A stretch of DNA of 64,000 nucleotides, taken from Saccharicrinis sp963666825 (GTDB taxonomy: Bacteria; Bacteroidota; Bacteroidia; Bacteroidales; Marinilabiliaceae). Every line of letters starts with the position of its first letter. The first letter of the stretch is position 1. Positions 27,254 to 37,313 of the stretch are shown piece after piece. The notes below the pieces were generated by a model, which was not told the DNA's origin, did not search any database, and saw nothing but the letters and a program-made list of their open reading frames with translations. The position numbers and the translations under genes are program-made. The stretch spans positions 4,650,001 through 4,714,000 of the forward strand of contig OY763044.2 of NCBI GenBank assembly GCA_963666825.2, in the 5' to 3' direction.

Positions 27254-29503
27254 CTAATAATTATAATTGATTTGAGGTTGAATACTAGTCAGTGGAATGA
27301 TTTTATCTCTGTATTTCTTATACAATTCCACTGCTATATCAGTTGATTTTCCGACAGGATTCACCGGAAACTCATTGTTTGATACTACCCATTGCCATTC
27401 CCATTGCTTGATTTCCTCATCAAAAGCTTTTTGATCGAAGTGCCCCCAATCCGCACTAACCTGTTCAAAGAATTGTTCCCAACGAGGTTTATAAAAGTCA
27501 TTGAACAATCCGCTCCATTGACGACAGCTATATTCGTGCAATCTGTTATTTGCATCACCCCACAGGGTAATTAAATCACGAGCATTTTGCTCATATAAAT
27601 CTTTTTCTTCAACGGTAAAACCACATGCTCTAGCATCTGCTAACCATGGTCCCAACATAAAGTCTTTTTGAGTTGCCAATAAACGATCCATATCCTCAAT
27701 TAATTCAATGAACTCTGAACTGTATTGCTCAAATTTCTCTTTGTCATTGTTATTATAAGCAACTGTAATATGCTGTTGTAAAGGAAGTGCATAATTAGCC
27801 AACACCTGACGGGTAACATCTACCAGGTCATACAAAAAGCCATCATATTGATCACAATTATCAATAGATTTTATGAATAAATCCCAGGCCGGTAATAAAT
27901 CCTCAGGTGCATAATTCAACTTCGTACGAGCCCATCTGCGATAGCCTTCAAACGTTGGTCGCGATACAATTATTGATTCCGCTCCATCTCTTATGACCTT
28001 TCCATTATATACTGTTTGCACCAAAATATTCCAGGCATCCTCAAGATCTTTTGTTGTTGTTCCATACCTGTTATTAATATAGCTTTTTAACCAGGTATCA
28101 AGATTTATTGGTGTATCTCTCCAGGTATTATCCGTCATCAGTTCATATAAAACCGGATTCTGCTCAATTGCCTCCATGGTTAATCCAATACCTTTAAGTT
28201 GCCCAGAATTTGGATCATTTAGATCTTCTGCCGGATTGTTTGCAACATTCTCAATACGACCAAACATACTTATGTTTCCACCAAAATTATGTAGCATGTT
28301 CCAGATCCATTGCTTACCATAAAAAGCTTCTGTTCTTTTCCAAACAGGCTCTATCTCAGCAGCTAAATCCAATATGATCATTCTGTCATCAGGAACGGCA
28401 TCCAGCAAGCCTTTAATCTGCGGTGCTTTCCAGAAGTCACGATGGCTATAAAACAACCACCCCTGCATCACCCAAATAGCTTCCGGATCCGCTGACTTCA
28501 TTCCTTCAAATACTTTTTTACTCAACTCTGATAAATATTCAGGATCATCCGTTGGAGGTTCATTCTCATTAAAAGTATCAGCAGAATACAAATGATCCGT
28601 TCCATAAACTTCAGACTGAATTTCAAGGAATTTCTTACCTAATTCGGCAAATAAAGGATCATCGGCATCTAAAATATAAGTATCCTCGAAATCGTTACCC
28701 CAATTGGTTTGTTTTAGTTTTGCATTAGGGAAGTACTTTTTAAAAGAGGCAGGAACATGGCCTGTAAATGCAGGCAAAACAGGTTTCATTCCTAATTCAC
28801 GTTCACGCTGAAGTATTTTAATTTGCAGATCTTTATGACTGTCTTTCCAACTTTTAGGAAGAGGTCCACCCCAACCATCAAGGTTACCCATCCAGAACCA
28901 TGAAAAATAAGCAGGACCACTAAAGAAAGGATCCAGATCCTCATCTGTAAAGCCATAAGAACGATACACCTGATCCCAGATATATTCTTCACCTGTAATA
29001 GCCAATGGCATATTGATTCCATGTAGTGCCATCCAGTCAATTTCTTTTTCCCAACGTTCCCAGTCCCACCAGCTCATGCTATAGTTAAACGTACAGTAAT
29101 TCAAATAATAACGATATTCGTAAGGACTATTTTTATGAATTTTATTCTCGACTGCAGGAAGTACTTCTGGTAATTTTAAGTTGGTGCCATTCCATGTAAT
29201 CTGACAATGACAATATTCTTTTAAATAATAATACAAAGCCGAAGCAATTGAAACTCCATTATTACCTCTCAATACAATATTATTCCCCTTTGATTCAATC
29301 TCAAAACAATCTATAGAATCACATGGTAAAGTTTCTATTTTAAACTGATCAGCATGCTCCGGAATAATGCGATGAAGCAAATCTCCTTCAGCAGTTTTCT
29401 CCACTGATTCATTCGATTTAGTATTGCAACCAACCACAACTATAAAGAATGCCAGTACTATAAGTTGATTTATTGTAATTCTCATTTTCATTATTTTTAC
29501 CAT
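27254..29503 (-). CDS. alpha-N-acetylglucosaminidase (GH89) lipoprotein
   Basis: The 749-residue protein has a lipoprotein signal (VVVGC) and the NAGLU architecture: an N-terminal GH20b-like domain, a catalytic TIM barrel and a helical C-terminal domain. Characteristic segments are MSWWDWERWEKEIDWMALHGIN, LAITGEEYIW, WFWMGNLDGWGGPLP and DTFNENEPP; the last aligns with a catalytic Glu segment in human NAGLU. It removes terminal alpha-linked GlcNAc. Start could be residue 1, 5 or 7 (MVKIMKMRI). It precedes the HGSNAT-like gene. Confidence 0.93.
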   Translation of the reverse strand: MVKIMKMRITINQLIVLAFFIVVVGCNTKSNESVEKTAEGDLLHRIIPEHADQFKIETLPCDSIDCFEIESKGNNIVLRGNNGVSIASALYYYLKEYCHCQITWNGTNLKLPEVLPAVENKIHKNSPYEYRYYLNYCTFNYSMSWWDWERWEKEIDWMALHGINMPLAITGEEYIWDQVYRSYGFTDEDLDPFFSGPAYFSWFWMGNLDGWGGPLPKSWKDSHKDLQIKILQRERELGMKPVLPAFTGHVPASFKKYFPNAKLKQTNWGNDFEDTYILDADDPLFAELGKKFLEIQSEVYGTDHLYSADTFNENEPPTDDPEYLSELSKKVFEGMKSADPEAIWVMQGWLFYSHRDFWKAPQIKGLLDAVPDDRMIILDLAAEIEPVWKRTEAFYGKQWIWNMLHNFGGNISMFGRIENVANNPAEDLNDPNSGQLKGIGLTMEAIEQNPVLYELMTDNTWRDTPINLDTWLKSYINNRYGTTTKDLEDAWNILVQTVYNGKVIRDGAESIIVSRPTFEGYRRWARTKLNYAPEDLLPAWDLFIKSIDNCDQYDGFLYDLVDVTRQVLANYALPLQQHITVAYNNNDKEKFEQYSSEFIELIEDMDRLLATQKDFMLGPWLADARACGFTVEEKDLYEQNARDLITLWGDANNRLHEYSCRQWSGLFNDFYKPRWEQFFEQVSADWGHFDQKAFDEEIKQWEWQWVVSNNEFPVNPVGKSTDIAVELYKKYRDKIIPLTSIQPQINYNY

Positions 29504-29592
29504 ACTATGAATAACAATTTGCTCTACACTCTCAGCTCAACATTAAGCTGCAAATCCATATTTCTTGTTGCCTTTTCCATTCTCCAATCACC

Positions 29593-31893
29593 TTACAAAT
29601 CACTATCCGACAAAGAAGGTGGCAATAATTGCGTTCCCCATTGATCAGAAGGTTTTGATCCCATTTTTATTGTAAGTATTCCACCTTTAACAATATCACT
29701 ATGTTCAATCCACGCTTTTAAATAGTCCACTCCATTTAACTGTACAGATTGGATATATTTATTTTGTTCTGAAAGATTCTTTGCTTCTATGGTAAAATCG
29801 TTGCCATTCTCCTGATGGATTGTTGTTTTCTTAAAGTAAGGAGCATTAATTAAATAATACGACTGACCTGCATTTGGATATAAGCCTATCATATGAAATG
29901 CTAACCAGGAAGACATCGCTCCGGAATCATCATTACCAGGTATACCACTTGCACTACTATTGTAATTTTTATCAATAATATCATGAATGCGTTGGTTACT
30001 TAAATCAGGGCGACCAATCCAATGATACAAATTCGGACTCAGAAAAGATGGTTCGTTAGCCACATTATACAATCCCTTATCAAACAAGGTGTTTAATCGC
30101 TTTTGAAAGGCCTCTTTACCTCCTGACAATTCAACTAATTTAGCTACATCATGAGGAACTGATAAAGAATACTCCCATGAACTGGCCTCGTAGAAGAAAC
30201 CACACCACCAGCATACACAAATAGGCCAATCCTGCATAACAGGAGTGTAAGGCACATAGCTAATTTTCCCATATTTTGCATTACATTGAATACTATCAAC
30301 CCAATTACCATAAGCATCTTTAGGCATGATAAAACCACGTGATCCATGATCTTCAATATCACGCCATAGATTTTGCCAATTATTTGCATGTTTAATGAAT
30401 CGCCAATATTCACCTCTTCGTTTAATTGCTTTAGCAACAATAGCCAAACAATAGTCATTATAAGCATATTCCAGCGTCCGGTTTCCGGCTCTTACATAAT
30501 CAGTTGAAACATAACCTAATCTATTATAATCCGTTAGTCCGCCACGACCTTCTTTTTCTTCATTACCTCCGGGAGGAACTGTGGCATCCTTTAACATAGC
30601 CTCCAGCGCCACTTTGTATTTTATACCTTCCAGTCCTTTTACAAAGGCATCAGCAATCACAACTTCACCATTTGATCCACCCTGTGTTCTACCGTTGAAA
30701 TTACCACTTCTGGCATCCGGCATATAACCATCACGCTTATAGATTTCGAGCATGGCATTGACAATATCCACTTGTCGGGATGGATTTAATAATGTTATCA
30801 ATGGACTAGAAGAACGATAGGTATCCCAAATGGCATAGAAATCATCGTAATACGAACCCGTATTCTCCCATAAAGGATTTTCACCTGTTCTATCTACAGG
30901 CATTAGCATTGTATGATACAATCCTGTATAGAGCATGGTTTTTAACTCAGCTCCGGCATCTTCATTTACTTCCAAGCGCTTAAAAATTGACTCCCATTTA
31001 TCCTGAGTTTGATGAAGGGTTTGATTAAAATCCCAGTGATGTATTTCTGTATCAATATTTGCTCTTGCCTTTAATGAGCTTAGAAAAGAGATACCAATTT
31101 TCATTTGTATATCATCATTCGACCCATCAAAAGTCAATATTGCTCCTGTTTTATCCCCGGTATCAATTTGTATTTTTTGATTATTATATATTTTCTCTCC
31201 CTTCCAGGTTGAATAAGTACTGATAGGTTGATCAAACACTGCAGAAAAATAAACGGTATAAGCTCCTCCATTATTCCAACCTCCTCGTATTCGGCTAAAA
31301 CCTCGGACTTCGTTATCGGATACAATTTCAATCTCGGAACCTACAAATTGTTGCGCTTCACGAGCATCAGGATTTGGTATTGCAGATTCACCAAGGAACT
31401 TACCCAAATCAATCTTTACAAAACGTTTGGAACTTTGTGGGTATGAAAAATGGTAAAAAGCAGCACGGTCAGAAGTAGTGATTTGTGTCTGGATATTCCA
31501 CTTATCAAGCATTACGCTGTAATATCCAAGACTCACCTGCTCATCACTTCGTAATGAAGTTTGATCTTTTGAAGGCGTATCACTTTCAGAAGAGAAAGGC
31601 ATTACCGAAATATTACCATACTTTGGGCCTCCTCCCGTTCCACTTACATGAACCTGACTGAAACCATAAATCTCCTTATCTGCATCAACTGAGTATCCGC
31701 TATTGGAAGCCACATCATTATCTGGTCCAGGTTTTACCATTCCATATGGTGCAGAAGGACCAATAAAAACATTACCCAATCCTTCCGATCCTATTAATGG
31801 ATTAACGTATTTATGATTTTGAGAATGTAAGGATATTGGTACAATCAGAAAAACCGCCCAAAAGATACTGATATGTAAAAATCTCTTTGTCAT
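29593..31893 (-). CDS. GH92 alpha-mannosidase, secreted
   Basis: The 766-residue protein has a cleavable signal peptide (ISLHSQN). The GH92 N-terminal beta-sandwich begins KYVNPLIGSEGLGNVFIGPSAPYGMVKPGPD. The (alpha/alpha)6 barrel carries the family signature GNDDSGAMSSWLAFHMIGLYP and YDDFYAIWDTYRSS. GH92 enzymes are Ca2+-dependent exo-alpha-mannosidases acting on alpha-1,2/1,3/1,4/1,6 links. No lipobox, so it is probably periplasmic. It lies between the GH43 and GH89 genes in one direction. Confidence 0.94.
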   Translation of the reverse strand: MTKRFLHISIFWAVFLIVPISLHSQNHKYVNPLIGSEGLGNVFIGPSAPYGMVKPGPDNDVASNSGYSVDADKEIYGFSQVHVSGTGGGPKYGNISVMPFSSESDTPSKDQTSLRSDEQVSLGYYSVMLDKWNIQTQITTSDRAAFYHFSYPQSSKRFVKIDLGKFLGESAIPNPDAREAQQFVGSEIEIVSDNEVRGFSRIRGGWNNGGAYTVYFSAVFDQPISTYSTWKGEKIYNNQKIQIDTGDKTGAILTFDGSNDDIQMKIGISFLSSLKARANIDTEIHHWDFNQTLHQTQDKWESIFKRLEVNEDAGAELKTMLYTGLYHTMLMPVDRTGENPLWENTGSYYDDFYAIWDTYRSSSPLITLLNPSRQVDIVNAMLEIYKRDGYMPDARSGNFNGRTQGGSNGEVVIADAFVKGLEGIKYKVALEAMLKDATVPPGGNEEKEGRGGLTDYNRLGYVSTDYVRAGNRTLEYAYNDYCLAIVAKAIKRRGEYWRFIKHANNWQNLWRDIEDHGSRGFIMPKDAYGNWVDSIQCNAKYGKISYVPYTPVMQDWPICVCWWCGFFYEASSWEYSLSVPHDVAKLVELSGGKEAFQKRLNTLFDKGLYNVANEPSFLSPNLYHWIGRPDLSNQRIHDIIDKNYNSSASGIPGNDDSGAMSSWLAFHMIGLYPNAGQSYYLINAPYFKKTTIHQENGNDFTIEAKNLSEQNKYIQSVQLNGVDYLKAWIEHSDIVKGGILTIKMGSKPSDQWGTQLLPPSLSDSDL

Positions 31894-31933
31894 ATTATTA
31901 CATGGATACTTTTAAGATAAAAACTCATTTTTC

Positions 31934-32008
31934 ACCACAAAGACTCAATGTCACAAAGAATTTTCAAAAAAACATAAATTAAACTCTGTGACTTTGAGTC
32001 TTTGTGGT
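31934..32008. repeat. long inverted repeat between GH43 and GH92 genes
   Basis: ACCACAAAGACTCAATGTC at 31934 and onward pairs with GACTTTGAGTCTTTGTGGT ending at 32008, with arms of about 24 bases and few mismatches. In the mRNA it would form a strong hairpin between the two coding regions and could stabilise or attenuate the message. Confidence 0.75.
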
Positions 32009-32031
32009 AAATATTAACCAAGCCGCAAATC

Positions 32032-32062
32032 AGTCCTCCCCTTTTGGGGGAGTTAGAGGGGG
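32032..32062. repeat. GC-rich imperfect palindrome overlapping GH43 3' end
   Basis: AGTCCTCCCCTTTTGGGGGA is followed by GTTAGAGGGGG. It resembles short C/G-rich repeats scattered in Bacteroidota genomes. The GH43 stop codon (32053-32055) lies inside it. Confidence 0.55.
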
Positions 32063-33039
32063 CTTACCACTCCTCTTGGTATAACTTTTTCAATATTATG
32101 ATTGGCATCAAACTTAAGACTATCAATACACAATTGACGTAATACATATTCTTCGCCTTGTGGGAATATGCGGTGATATAAAAGATAGTCCTGACCATTT
32201 TCTTGAAATACGGTATGATGTCCGGGACCAACAGTAGTACTATCGGCTGTAGTGGTTAAAATTGGACTATTTACACCTTCAACGAAAGGTCCCATGGGAG
32301 AATCACCTACGGCATAACCAATCTTATAAGTATCATCGATGGCTTTTCCGTCAGAAAACATTAAATAATACTTCCCAAAACGTTTAATCATATGCGGAGC
32401 TTCAAAGTAATGAGGTGGTGTTACATCAACAGGAACTCCATCAAAAGTAACCATATCCGGCTTTAATTTAACAGCCATACATATGCCATTTACCCAATGA
32501 AAACCCGAGCCCCAATAAAGATAGGCCTGACCATCATCATCAATAAAGCAATCTGCATCGATATTATGTACTTCAGAAAAATCTTCTTTAGCAACTAATG
32601 GAGTATTATCGCTCTTTGCATTCTTCCATGGACCAAGAGGACTTTCACCCTCACCAACCCAAACTTCACTACCTACTGAAACATACATATAATACTTACC
32701 GTTTGGAGCTTTTCGAACAGCCGGAGCCCAAACCATGGAATTATTAGAGGTTGGACTGGTACACTCATTCTTTGTTGGCCAATTTATATGATGACGAGTA
32801 AAGTCAATAAAGTTTGTTGTAGAAAACACCGCCAATTCATCACCACCCCAAGGATCAATTGTAGCGTAGATATAAAAGGTATCTACATCTTTAACAATGC
32901 ACGGATCGGCAAAATAACCATCCATTATTGGATTAGTAATCAATTTAGTCTGATCTGATGCTGCAGTATCCTTTTTTTTAGGCGACTTACATGCTACCAC
33001 CAACATCACTAACATTATAAATTTAAAACTTTGCTTCAT
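32053..33039 (-). CDS. GH43-family glycosidase lipoprotein
   Basis: A five-bladed propeller glycosidase of about 328 residues. The frame opens at 33063, but the ATG at 33037-33039 gives a proper lipoprotein signal (MKQSFKFIMLVMLVVAC), so I prefer it. The three acidic catalytic positions of GH43 are visible: FADPCI (base), HNIDADCF (pKa modulator) and HYFEAPHM (acid). The family acts on beta-xylosides, alpha-arabinosides or beta-galactosides; the subfamily cannot be set here. The C-terminal codons fall in a GC-rich repeat. Confidence 0.88.
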   Translation of the reverse strand: MKQSFKFIMLVMLVVACKSPKKKDTAASDQTKLITNPIMDGYFADPCIVKDVDTFYIYATIDPWGGDELAVFSTTNFIDFTRHHINWPTKNECTSPTSNNSMVWAPAVRKAPNGKYYMYVSVGSEVWVGEGESPLGPWKNAKSDNTPLVAKEDFSEVHNIDADCFIDDDGQAYLYWGSGFHWVNGICMAVKLKPDMVTFDGVPVDVTPPHYFEAPHMIKRFGKYYLMFSDGKAIDDTYKIGYAVGDSPMGPFVEGVNSPILTTTADSTTVGPGHHTVFQENGQDYLLYHRIFPQGEEYVLRQLCIDSLKFDANHNIEKVIPRGVVSPL

Positions 33040-33216
33040 TATTCCAATATTACAGTTATCCATAGTTCTTTGCTGATTGTTAAGTGTGGTTTCTCTCGAT
33101 AGCTACCGCATGATTTCATCGTGTGGTTCCTTGTTAATTAAAAGACCACGCGTGAGGACACGCACAATAGCGCTTGTTAGCATTTGGAGATCACCATATC
33201 CCTGCTCCCTTTATCC

Positions 33217-35538
33217 TTATTTACTTTTTCCCCAATTTTCATTTGGTTGATCAGCCATATCTAATACAAGTGTTCCTCCCTTAACCAATTCATTTTGAGA
33301 AATACTCCAGTTGCCAAGCTCTTTACCATTCCAACTGGCTGACTGAATATATAAATTTCTGGCTGAATTATTTCGTACATCTATTGTTAATTCCTCACCC
33401 GGATAATAATCCTGATTAAGCTTAATATTGATTTTATTAAAAATCGGACTTCCTAACTCTAATTGAGGTTCCATTGAGCATCCTCCTTTCATTGAAAACA
33501 TTCCCATTTTCATCAATACAGATAAGGAGCCCATCAAACCCTGATCCTCATCTCCATTATAGCCTTTTTGAGTACTTATACCTTCATAAACATCTTCTAC
33601 AACTTTACGCGACCAGTATTGTGTTAACCAGGGTTTGTTTAAATAATTGAAAATAAATGCAGTTTGTATTGATGGTTGATTTCCATAATTAATTGGAATT
33701 CTGCTGTATTCAGGATGTGTTTCACGATCATGAGACGTTCCTGCAGTAAAGCCAAGTTTTTCTGCGCCTATAAAAGCCTGATTAAGTTTATTTGCTGTTG
33801 AATCATTTCCTCCCATTAATTTGCTTAAACCTTTTAAATCATGAGGAACAAACCAGGTATTTTGAGCTCCGTTTGCTTCAATAAAACCATTTTCAATTAA
33901 GTAAGGATCAAAATCCTCTTTCCAAATCCCTTCCTTATTTTTTGGTCTCATCCAGCCACTAACTGAATCAAATACATGTTTATAGTTTTCACTACGTTTT
34001 AGGAAATAATCTGCATCTGCATCATGACCAAGCTTTTTGGCCAATTGAGCCAATGCCCAATCCTGATATGCATACTCCAAAGTCTGGCTCACTCCATCCT
34101 GATGCGAACCATAAATAATATCAGACAAGGGATAAGGTACATATCCATTTTCGATATAGTAAGATAAACCACCTCCGATGCTGGTATCATGCTCGTAACC
34201 TATCTTTTCCATAATACCGCCCGGCATCTGATTTTTCTTTAGAGCCTGATATATATCTTCCAAATCATCTTTAACAATTCCTTTTTGAATAGCACTAATA
34301 ATAAACGGATTAGAAGAAGCGCCAGTCATTACATAAGTATAGTTACCTCCAGAAGGACCTCTTGGTATCAGTCCTCCATCTTTATAATACTGCATTAACG
34401 AATGCACAAACTCATCCATAATATCAGGATAAACCAATCCCCAAAGTGTATTGATAGTCCACTGAGCACCCCAAAAAGAATCTGAATTATAATGATTAAA
34501 TAAAGGTTTGCCTTTGTCATCAACAGAAAGCTGTCCTATTCTAAACTCATCTCCGGTATTATCAGGATAAGCTCCGTTGACATCACTTATTATTCTGCGA
34601 CCTTGTAACGCATGCCACAAGTCGGTATAAAATCTTTGTTGCTGTTCTATAGTTCCACCTTCAACTGCTATTCTGGATAACAGATCATTCCATTCTTTTT
34701 CAGAAGCTTTAACCACCTGATCAAAATTCCAACCAGGCAATTCTTCTTTCATATTAATCTTAGCATTTTCAACAGAGGTATATGATATAGCTAATTTTAC
34801 CATTAATGGTTTAGCATTATTATTTTCAAAGTAAACGATATAGTTACCAGAGGTTGGGTCTTTCTCCAACTCTTTAACCGGCACATTAAATTTTGCTGCA
34901 AAATATACAGTACAAGGTTTAGGTCTGCGAAATGTTGGTTGATTGGTTACCTGACCAGTAATAAGATCAGATTTATCTGATAGTTGAACATCTCCATTAT
35001 TCATGAAGCTTGGACCTTGTTGTCCGTTTAAATTAAAAAGTAAGGCAATATTTTCGCCATAAGTATAGCGATGAAAACCCACTCGTTTGGTTGAGGTTAG
35101 TTCGGCATTAATTTGATATCTGTTTAATAATAACTGATGATATCCTGGGAATATCTTTTCATTTTGATGATTAAAACTTGAATAATAATCCTGAAACAAA
35201 TTGTTTTTGTCAAGCAAATCAGGATCTACCGGCATAACAGAAGGACCTGATAACTGCCAGGCATGAACATGACTAAATCCTTTAACCGTATCTGTATTGT
35301 ATCTGTATCCACTTCCCCATGCTCCATTAACTTCTGTATCCGGACTTAAATTAACCATTCCAAAAGGGCGGGAAGCTGATGTAAAGAAAAACCATCTTGA
35401 ATTAGCAGCATCCAAAGTAGGAATCACCATTTTGGTATATGACATAGGCATTTTGTCGGCTTCTTTACAACCAGTTATCAAACACAACGAGCCGACTACA
35501 AATAAATACAATAGTTTCTTAATAGATTTAATGTTCAT
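33217..35538 (-). CDS. GH92-family glycosidase lipoprotein, divergent copy
   Basis: The 773-residue protein has a lipobox (CLITGCKE) and GH92 segments RPFGMVNLSPDTEVNGAWGSGYRY, FWGAQWTINTLWGLVYPD and EDQGLMGSLSVLMKMGMFSMKGG. The last differs from the usual GNDDxGxMSAW signature found in the neighbouring GH92 (Ala/Ser-Trp replaced by Ser-Leu), so linkage specificity may differ. The lipid anchor suggests an outer-membrane or surface site. It follows SusD after a terminator-like hairpin at 35600-35638. Confidence 0.9.
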   Translation of the reverse strand: MNIKSIKKLLYLFVVGSLCLITGCKEADKMPMSYTKMVIPTLDAANSRWFFFTSASRPFGMVNLSPDTEVNGAWGSGYRYNTDTVKGFSHVHAWQLSGPSVMPVDPDLLDKNNLFQDYYSSFNHQNEKIFPGYHQLLLNRYQINAELTSTKRVGFHRYTYGENIALLFNLNGQQGPSFMNNGDVQLSDKSDLITGQVTNQPTFRRPKPCTVYFAAKFNVPVKELEKDPTSGNYIVYFENNNAKPLMVKLAISYTSVENAKINMKEELPGWNFDQVVKASEKEWNDLLSRIAVEGGTIEQQQRFYTDLWHALQGRRIISDVNGAYPDNTGDEFRIGQLSVDDKGKPLFNHYNSDSFWGAQWTINTLWGLVYPDIMDEFVHSLMQYYKDGGLIPRGPSGGNYTYVMTGASSNPFIISAIQKGIVKDDLEDIYQALKKNQMPGGIMEKIGYEHDTSIGGGLSYYIENGYVPYPLSDIIYGSHQDGVSQTLEYAYQDWALAQLAKKLGHDADADYFLKRSENYKHVFDSVSGWMRPKNKEGIWKEDFDPYLIENGFIEANGAQNTWFVPHDLKGLSKLMGGNDSTANKLNQAFIGAEKLGFTAGTSHDRETHPEYSRIPINYGNQPSIQTAFIFNYLNKPWLTQYWSRKVVEDVYEGISTQKGYNGDEDQGLMGSLSVLMKMGMFSMKGGCSMEPQLELGSPIFNKINIKLNQDYYPGEELTIDVRNNSARNLYIQSASWNGKELGNWSISQNELVKGGTLVLDMADQPNENWGKSK

Positions 35539-35599
35539 CCTTTAAATATATTTTGATGAATATTTTGTGAGCTGGCATTTTCATGCCTTTAGAAAAAAA

Positions 35600-35638
35600 G
35601 AGATAACCCTTAAGTAGTTAAGCCCAAGGGCTATCTCC
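35600..35638 (-). terminator. terminator/attenuator after susD
   Basis: On the minus strand GGAGATAGCCCTT pairs with AAGGGTTATCTC and is followed by seven T. It lies about 20 bases past the susD stop. It would make SusCD transcripts more abundant than the enzyme genes downstream. Confidence 0.75.
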
Positions 35639-35657
35639 AAAAAAATGTAATTAAATA

Positions 35658-37280
35658 TTAATTATAATCCGGGTTCTGAACAATGCTACCATGGCTATTG
35701 TCAATTTCGGTTTGTGGAATTGGCCTTAGTAAATGTTTTGTTGTTAATGCATTATTCAATGCAGCGTGAGGATTATGAGCCAATGTACGCTCAATCAACT
35801 TACCTGTCCTTTTCAAGTCCATCCATCTGTTAACTTCTCCTGTTAACTCACGAGCTCTTTCATCAAGAATAAAGTCTATTGTTACATCACCTTCAGCAAC
35901 AGCAGTTGTTAATCCTGCTCTTGAACGTAATTCAGTTAGTTTCTGTGCTGCTTTTGTTGCATTAGAAGAACCTAAATATGCTTCTGCTGCAATTAAATAA
36001 GCCTCACCACTACGCATTACAGTCATATCTCTTTCACCCTGAGACTCCTGGTCAGGCTGAGTAAAAGTAACATCAGGATCATCAAATTTTCTGAACATTG
36101 GATAGTGAACAGTTGTAACACCATCACTTGTTAAATATTCATCAGGATTAATTACTGCATAAGGAACAGCTGCTTTTTCTTCCTCTGTCCATGCTACTTT
36201 AGGGAAATATATTGCGATATCTCCTGTTAAAATAGTTCCATCTTCAGAATCTTCAGTTGCCAAAAGTGTTCTTGAGAATGTAGCATCTGCACGCTCATCA
36301 TCATCTTCGAATAAAGAATAGTAGAATGGAGTAGGCATTGGTCCAAGGCCCTTTACACTTCTAGTTAATCCAGGATAATCAAAGAATCTGAATTTATACA
36401 TCATATGTTTTGAATTTCCCCAGCCACGACTTGTTGAGCTACTTCCAAATAAGTATGCAAAGAATACTTCTGAGTTTCTCTGATTATCGATATCTACAAG
36501 ATCAGCAAACGAAGACACTAATGCATGGTTAGAAATTACTGTCTCTGCGTAAGAAGCCGCTTGTGTAAAATCAGTGCTTACTGCAAACGATTTATATGCT
36601 CTGGTTAATAATACTTTTGAAAGAAGGTGTCTTACAGCATCTTTTGTTACACGACCATAATCATCCGTACTTTCCGGCACTGAACTTAATGCATCCTGAA
36701 GATCTGCAACAATTTGAGTGTAAACAGCTTCTTCTGTATCGCGAGCGTAATCAGTAGTTGCAGTTGTCACGTGACTTAATACCAAAGGAACTCCACCAAA
36801 ATTCTCAACCAAATTAAAGTATGACATAGCCCTAAAGAATTTAGCTTCACCAATACCTGTTTCTTTTGTATCCTCATCAAGTCCCTGAATTTGGTCTGCA
36901 TTACTCATTACCACGTTAGCTGCAGCAATAATTGCATATTGATTTGACCAGTATACGCTAACATTCCAGTTATCTGAATTAAAGTTCACATAATCATTGA
37001 TATCACTTGTTCCTGAAACAGCAGCACCTCTGGTTACAATATCAGTTCCCAAATCTTCCAATGAATAATACATATCAGAAGTATAATGAGTCGTATATTC
37101 TCTTGAGATTTCGTAAACGTATGCCACCAACTGATCAAATGTTTCCGGATCACTTTGGGCTGTTTCTATTGTCAAAGAAGTATTATTTTCTTCTTCAAGG
37201 TAACTCTCACATCCGCTAACAAACATACCAGCAGCAAGTAGTACACCTAATATTTTTTTATTTATAATATTTTTCTTCAT
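35658..37280 (-). CDS. SusD/RagB-family glycan-binding lipoprotein
   Basis: The 540-residue protein has a lipobox (MFVSGCES) followed by EEEN, an acidic surface-export signal. It carries SusD-family TPR-like segments: FFRAMSYFNLVENFGGVPLVL, RVTKDAVRHLLSKVLLTRAY, RSGEAYLIAAEAYL and the C-terminal LLRPIPQTEIDNS. SusD proteins form the hinged lid of the SusC transporter and capture oligosaccharides at the surface. It starts 33 bases after the SusC stop. Confidence 0.96.
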   Translation of the reverse strand: MKKNIINKKILGVLLAAGMFVSGCESYLEEENNTSLTIETAQSDPETFDQLVAYVYEISREYTTHYTSDMYYSLEDLGTDIVTRGAAVSGTSDINDYVNFNSDNWNVSVYWSNQYAIIAAANVVMSNADQIQGLDEDTKETGIGEAKFFRAMSYFNLVENFGGVPLVLSHVTTATTDYARDTEEAVYTQIVADLQDALSSVPESTDDYGRVTKDAVRHLLSKVLLTRAYKSFAVSTDFTQAASYAETVISNHALVSSFADLVDIDNQRNSEVFFAYLFGSSSTSRGWGNSKHMMYKFRFFDYPGLTRSVKGLGPMPTPFYYSLFEDDDERADATFSRTLLATEDSEDGTILTGDIAIYFPKVAWTEEEKAAVPYAVINPDEYLTSDGVTTVHYPMFRKFDDPDVTFTQPDQESQGERDMTVMRSGEAYLIAAEAYLGSSNATKAAQKLTELRSRAGLTTAVAEGDVTIDFILDERARELTGEVNRWMDLKRTGKLIERTLAHNPHAALNNALTTKHLLRPIPQTEIDNSHGSIVQNPDYN

Positions 37281-37313
37281 GTGTCTGTATTTTTTAATTG
37301 CTACAATTGATTG

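Noticed and set aside
33064..33216. GC-richer sequence between GH43 and GH92 with a CACGCGTG palindrome
   Set aside because: It looks unlike its surroundings but I find no partner repeat, ORF or RNA fold in the window; possibly a remnant of a scattered repeat.
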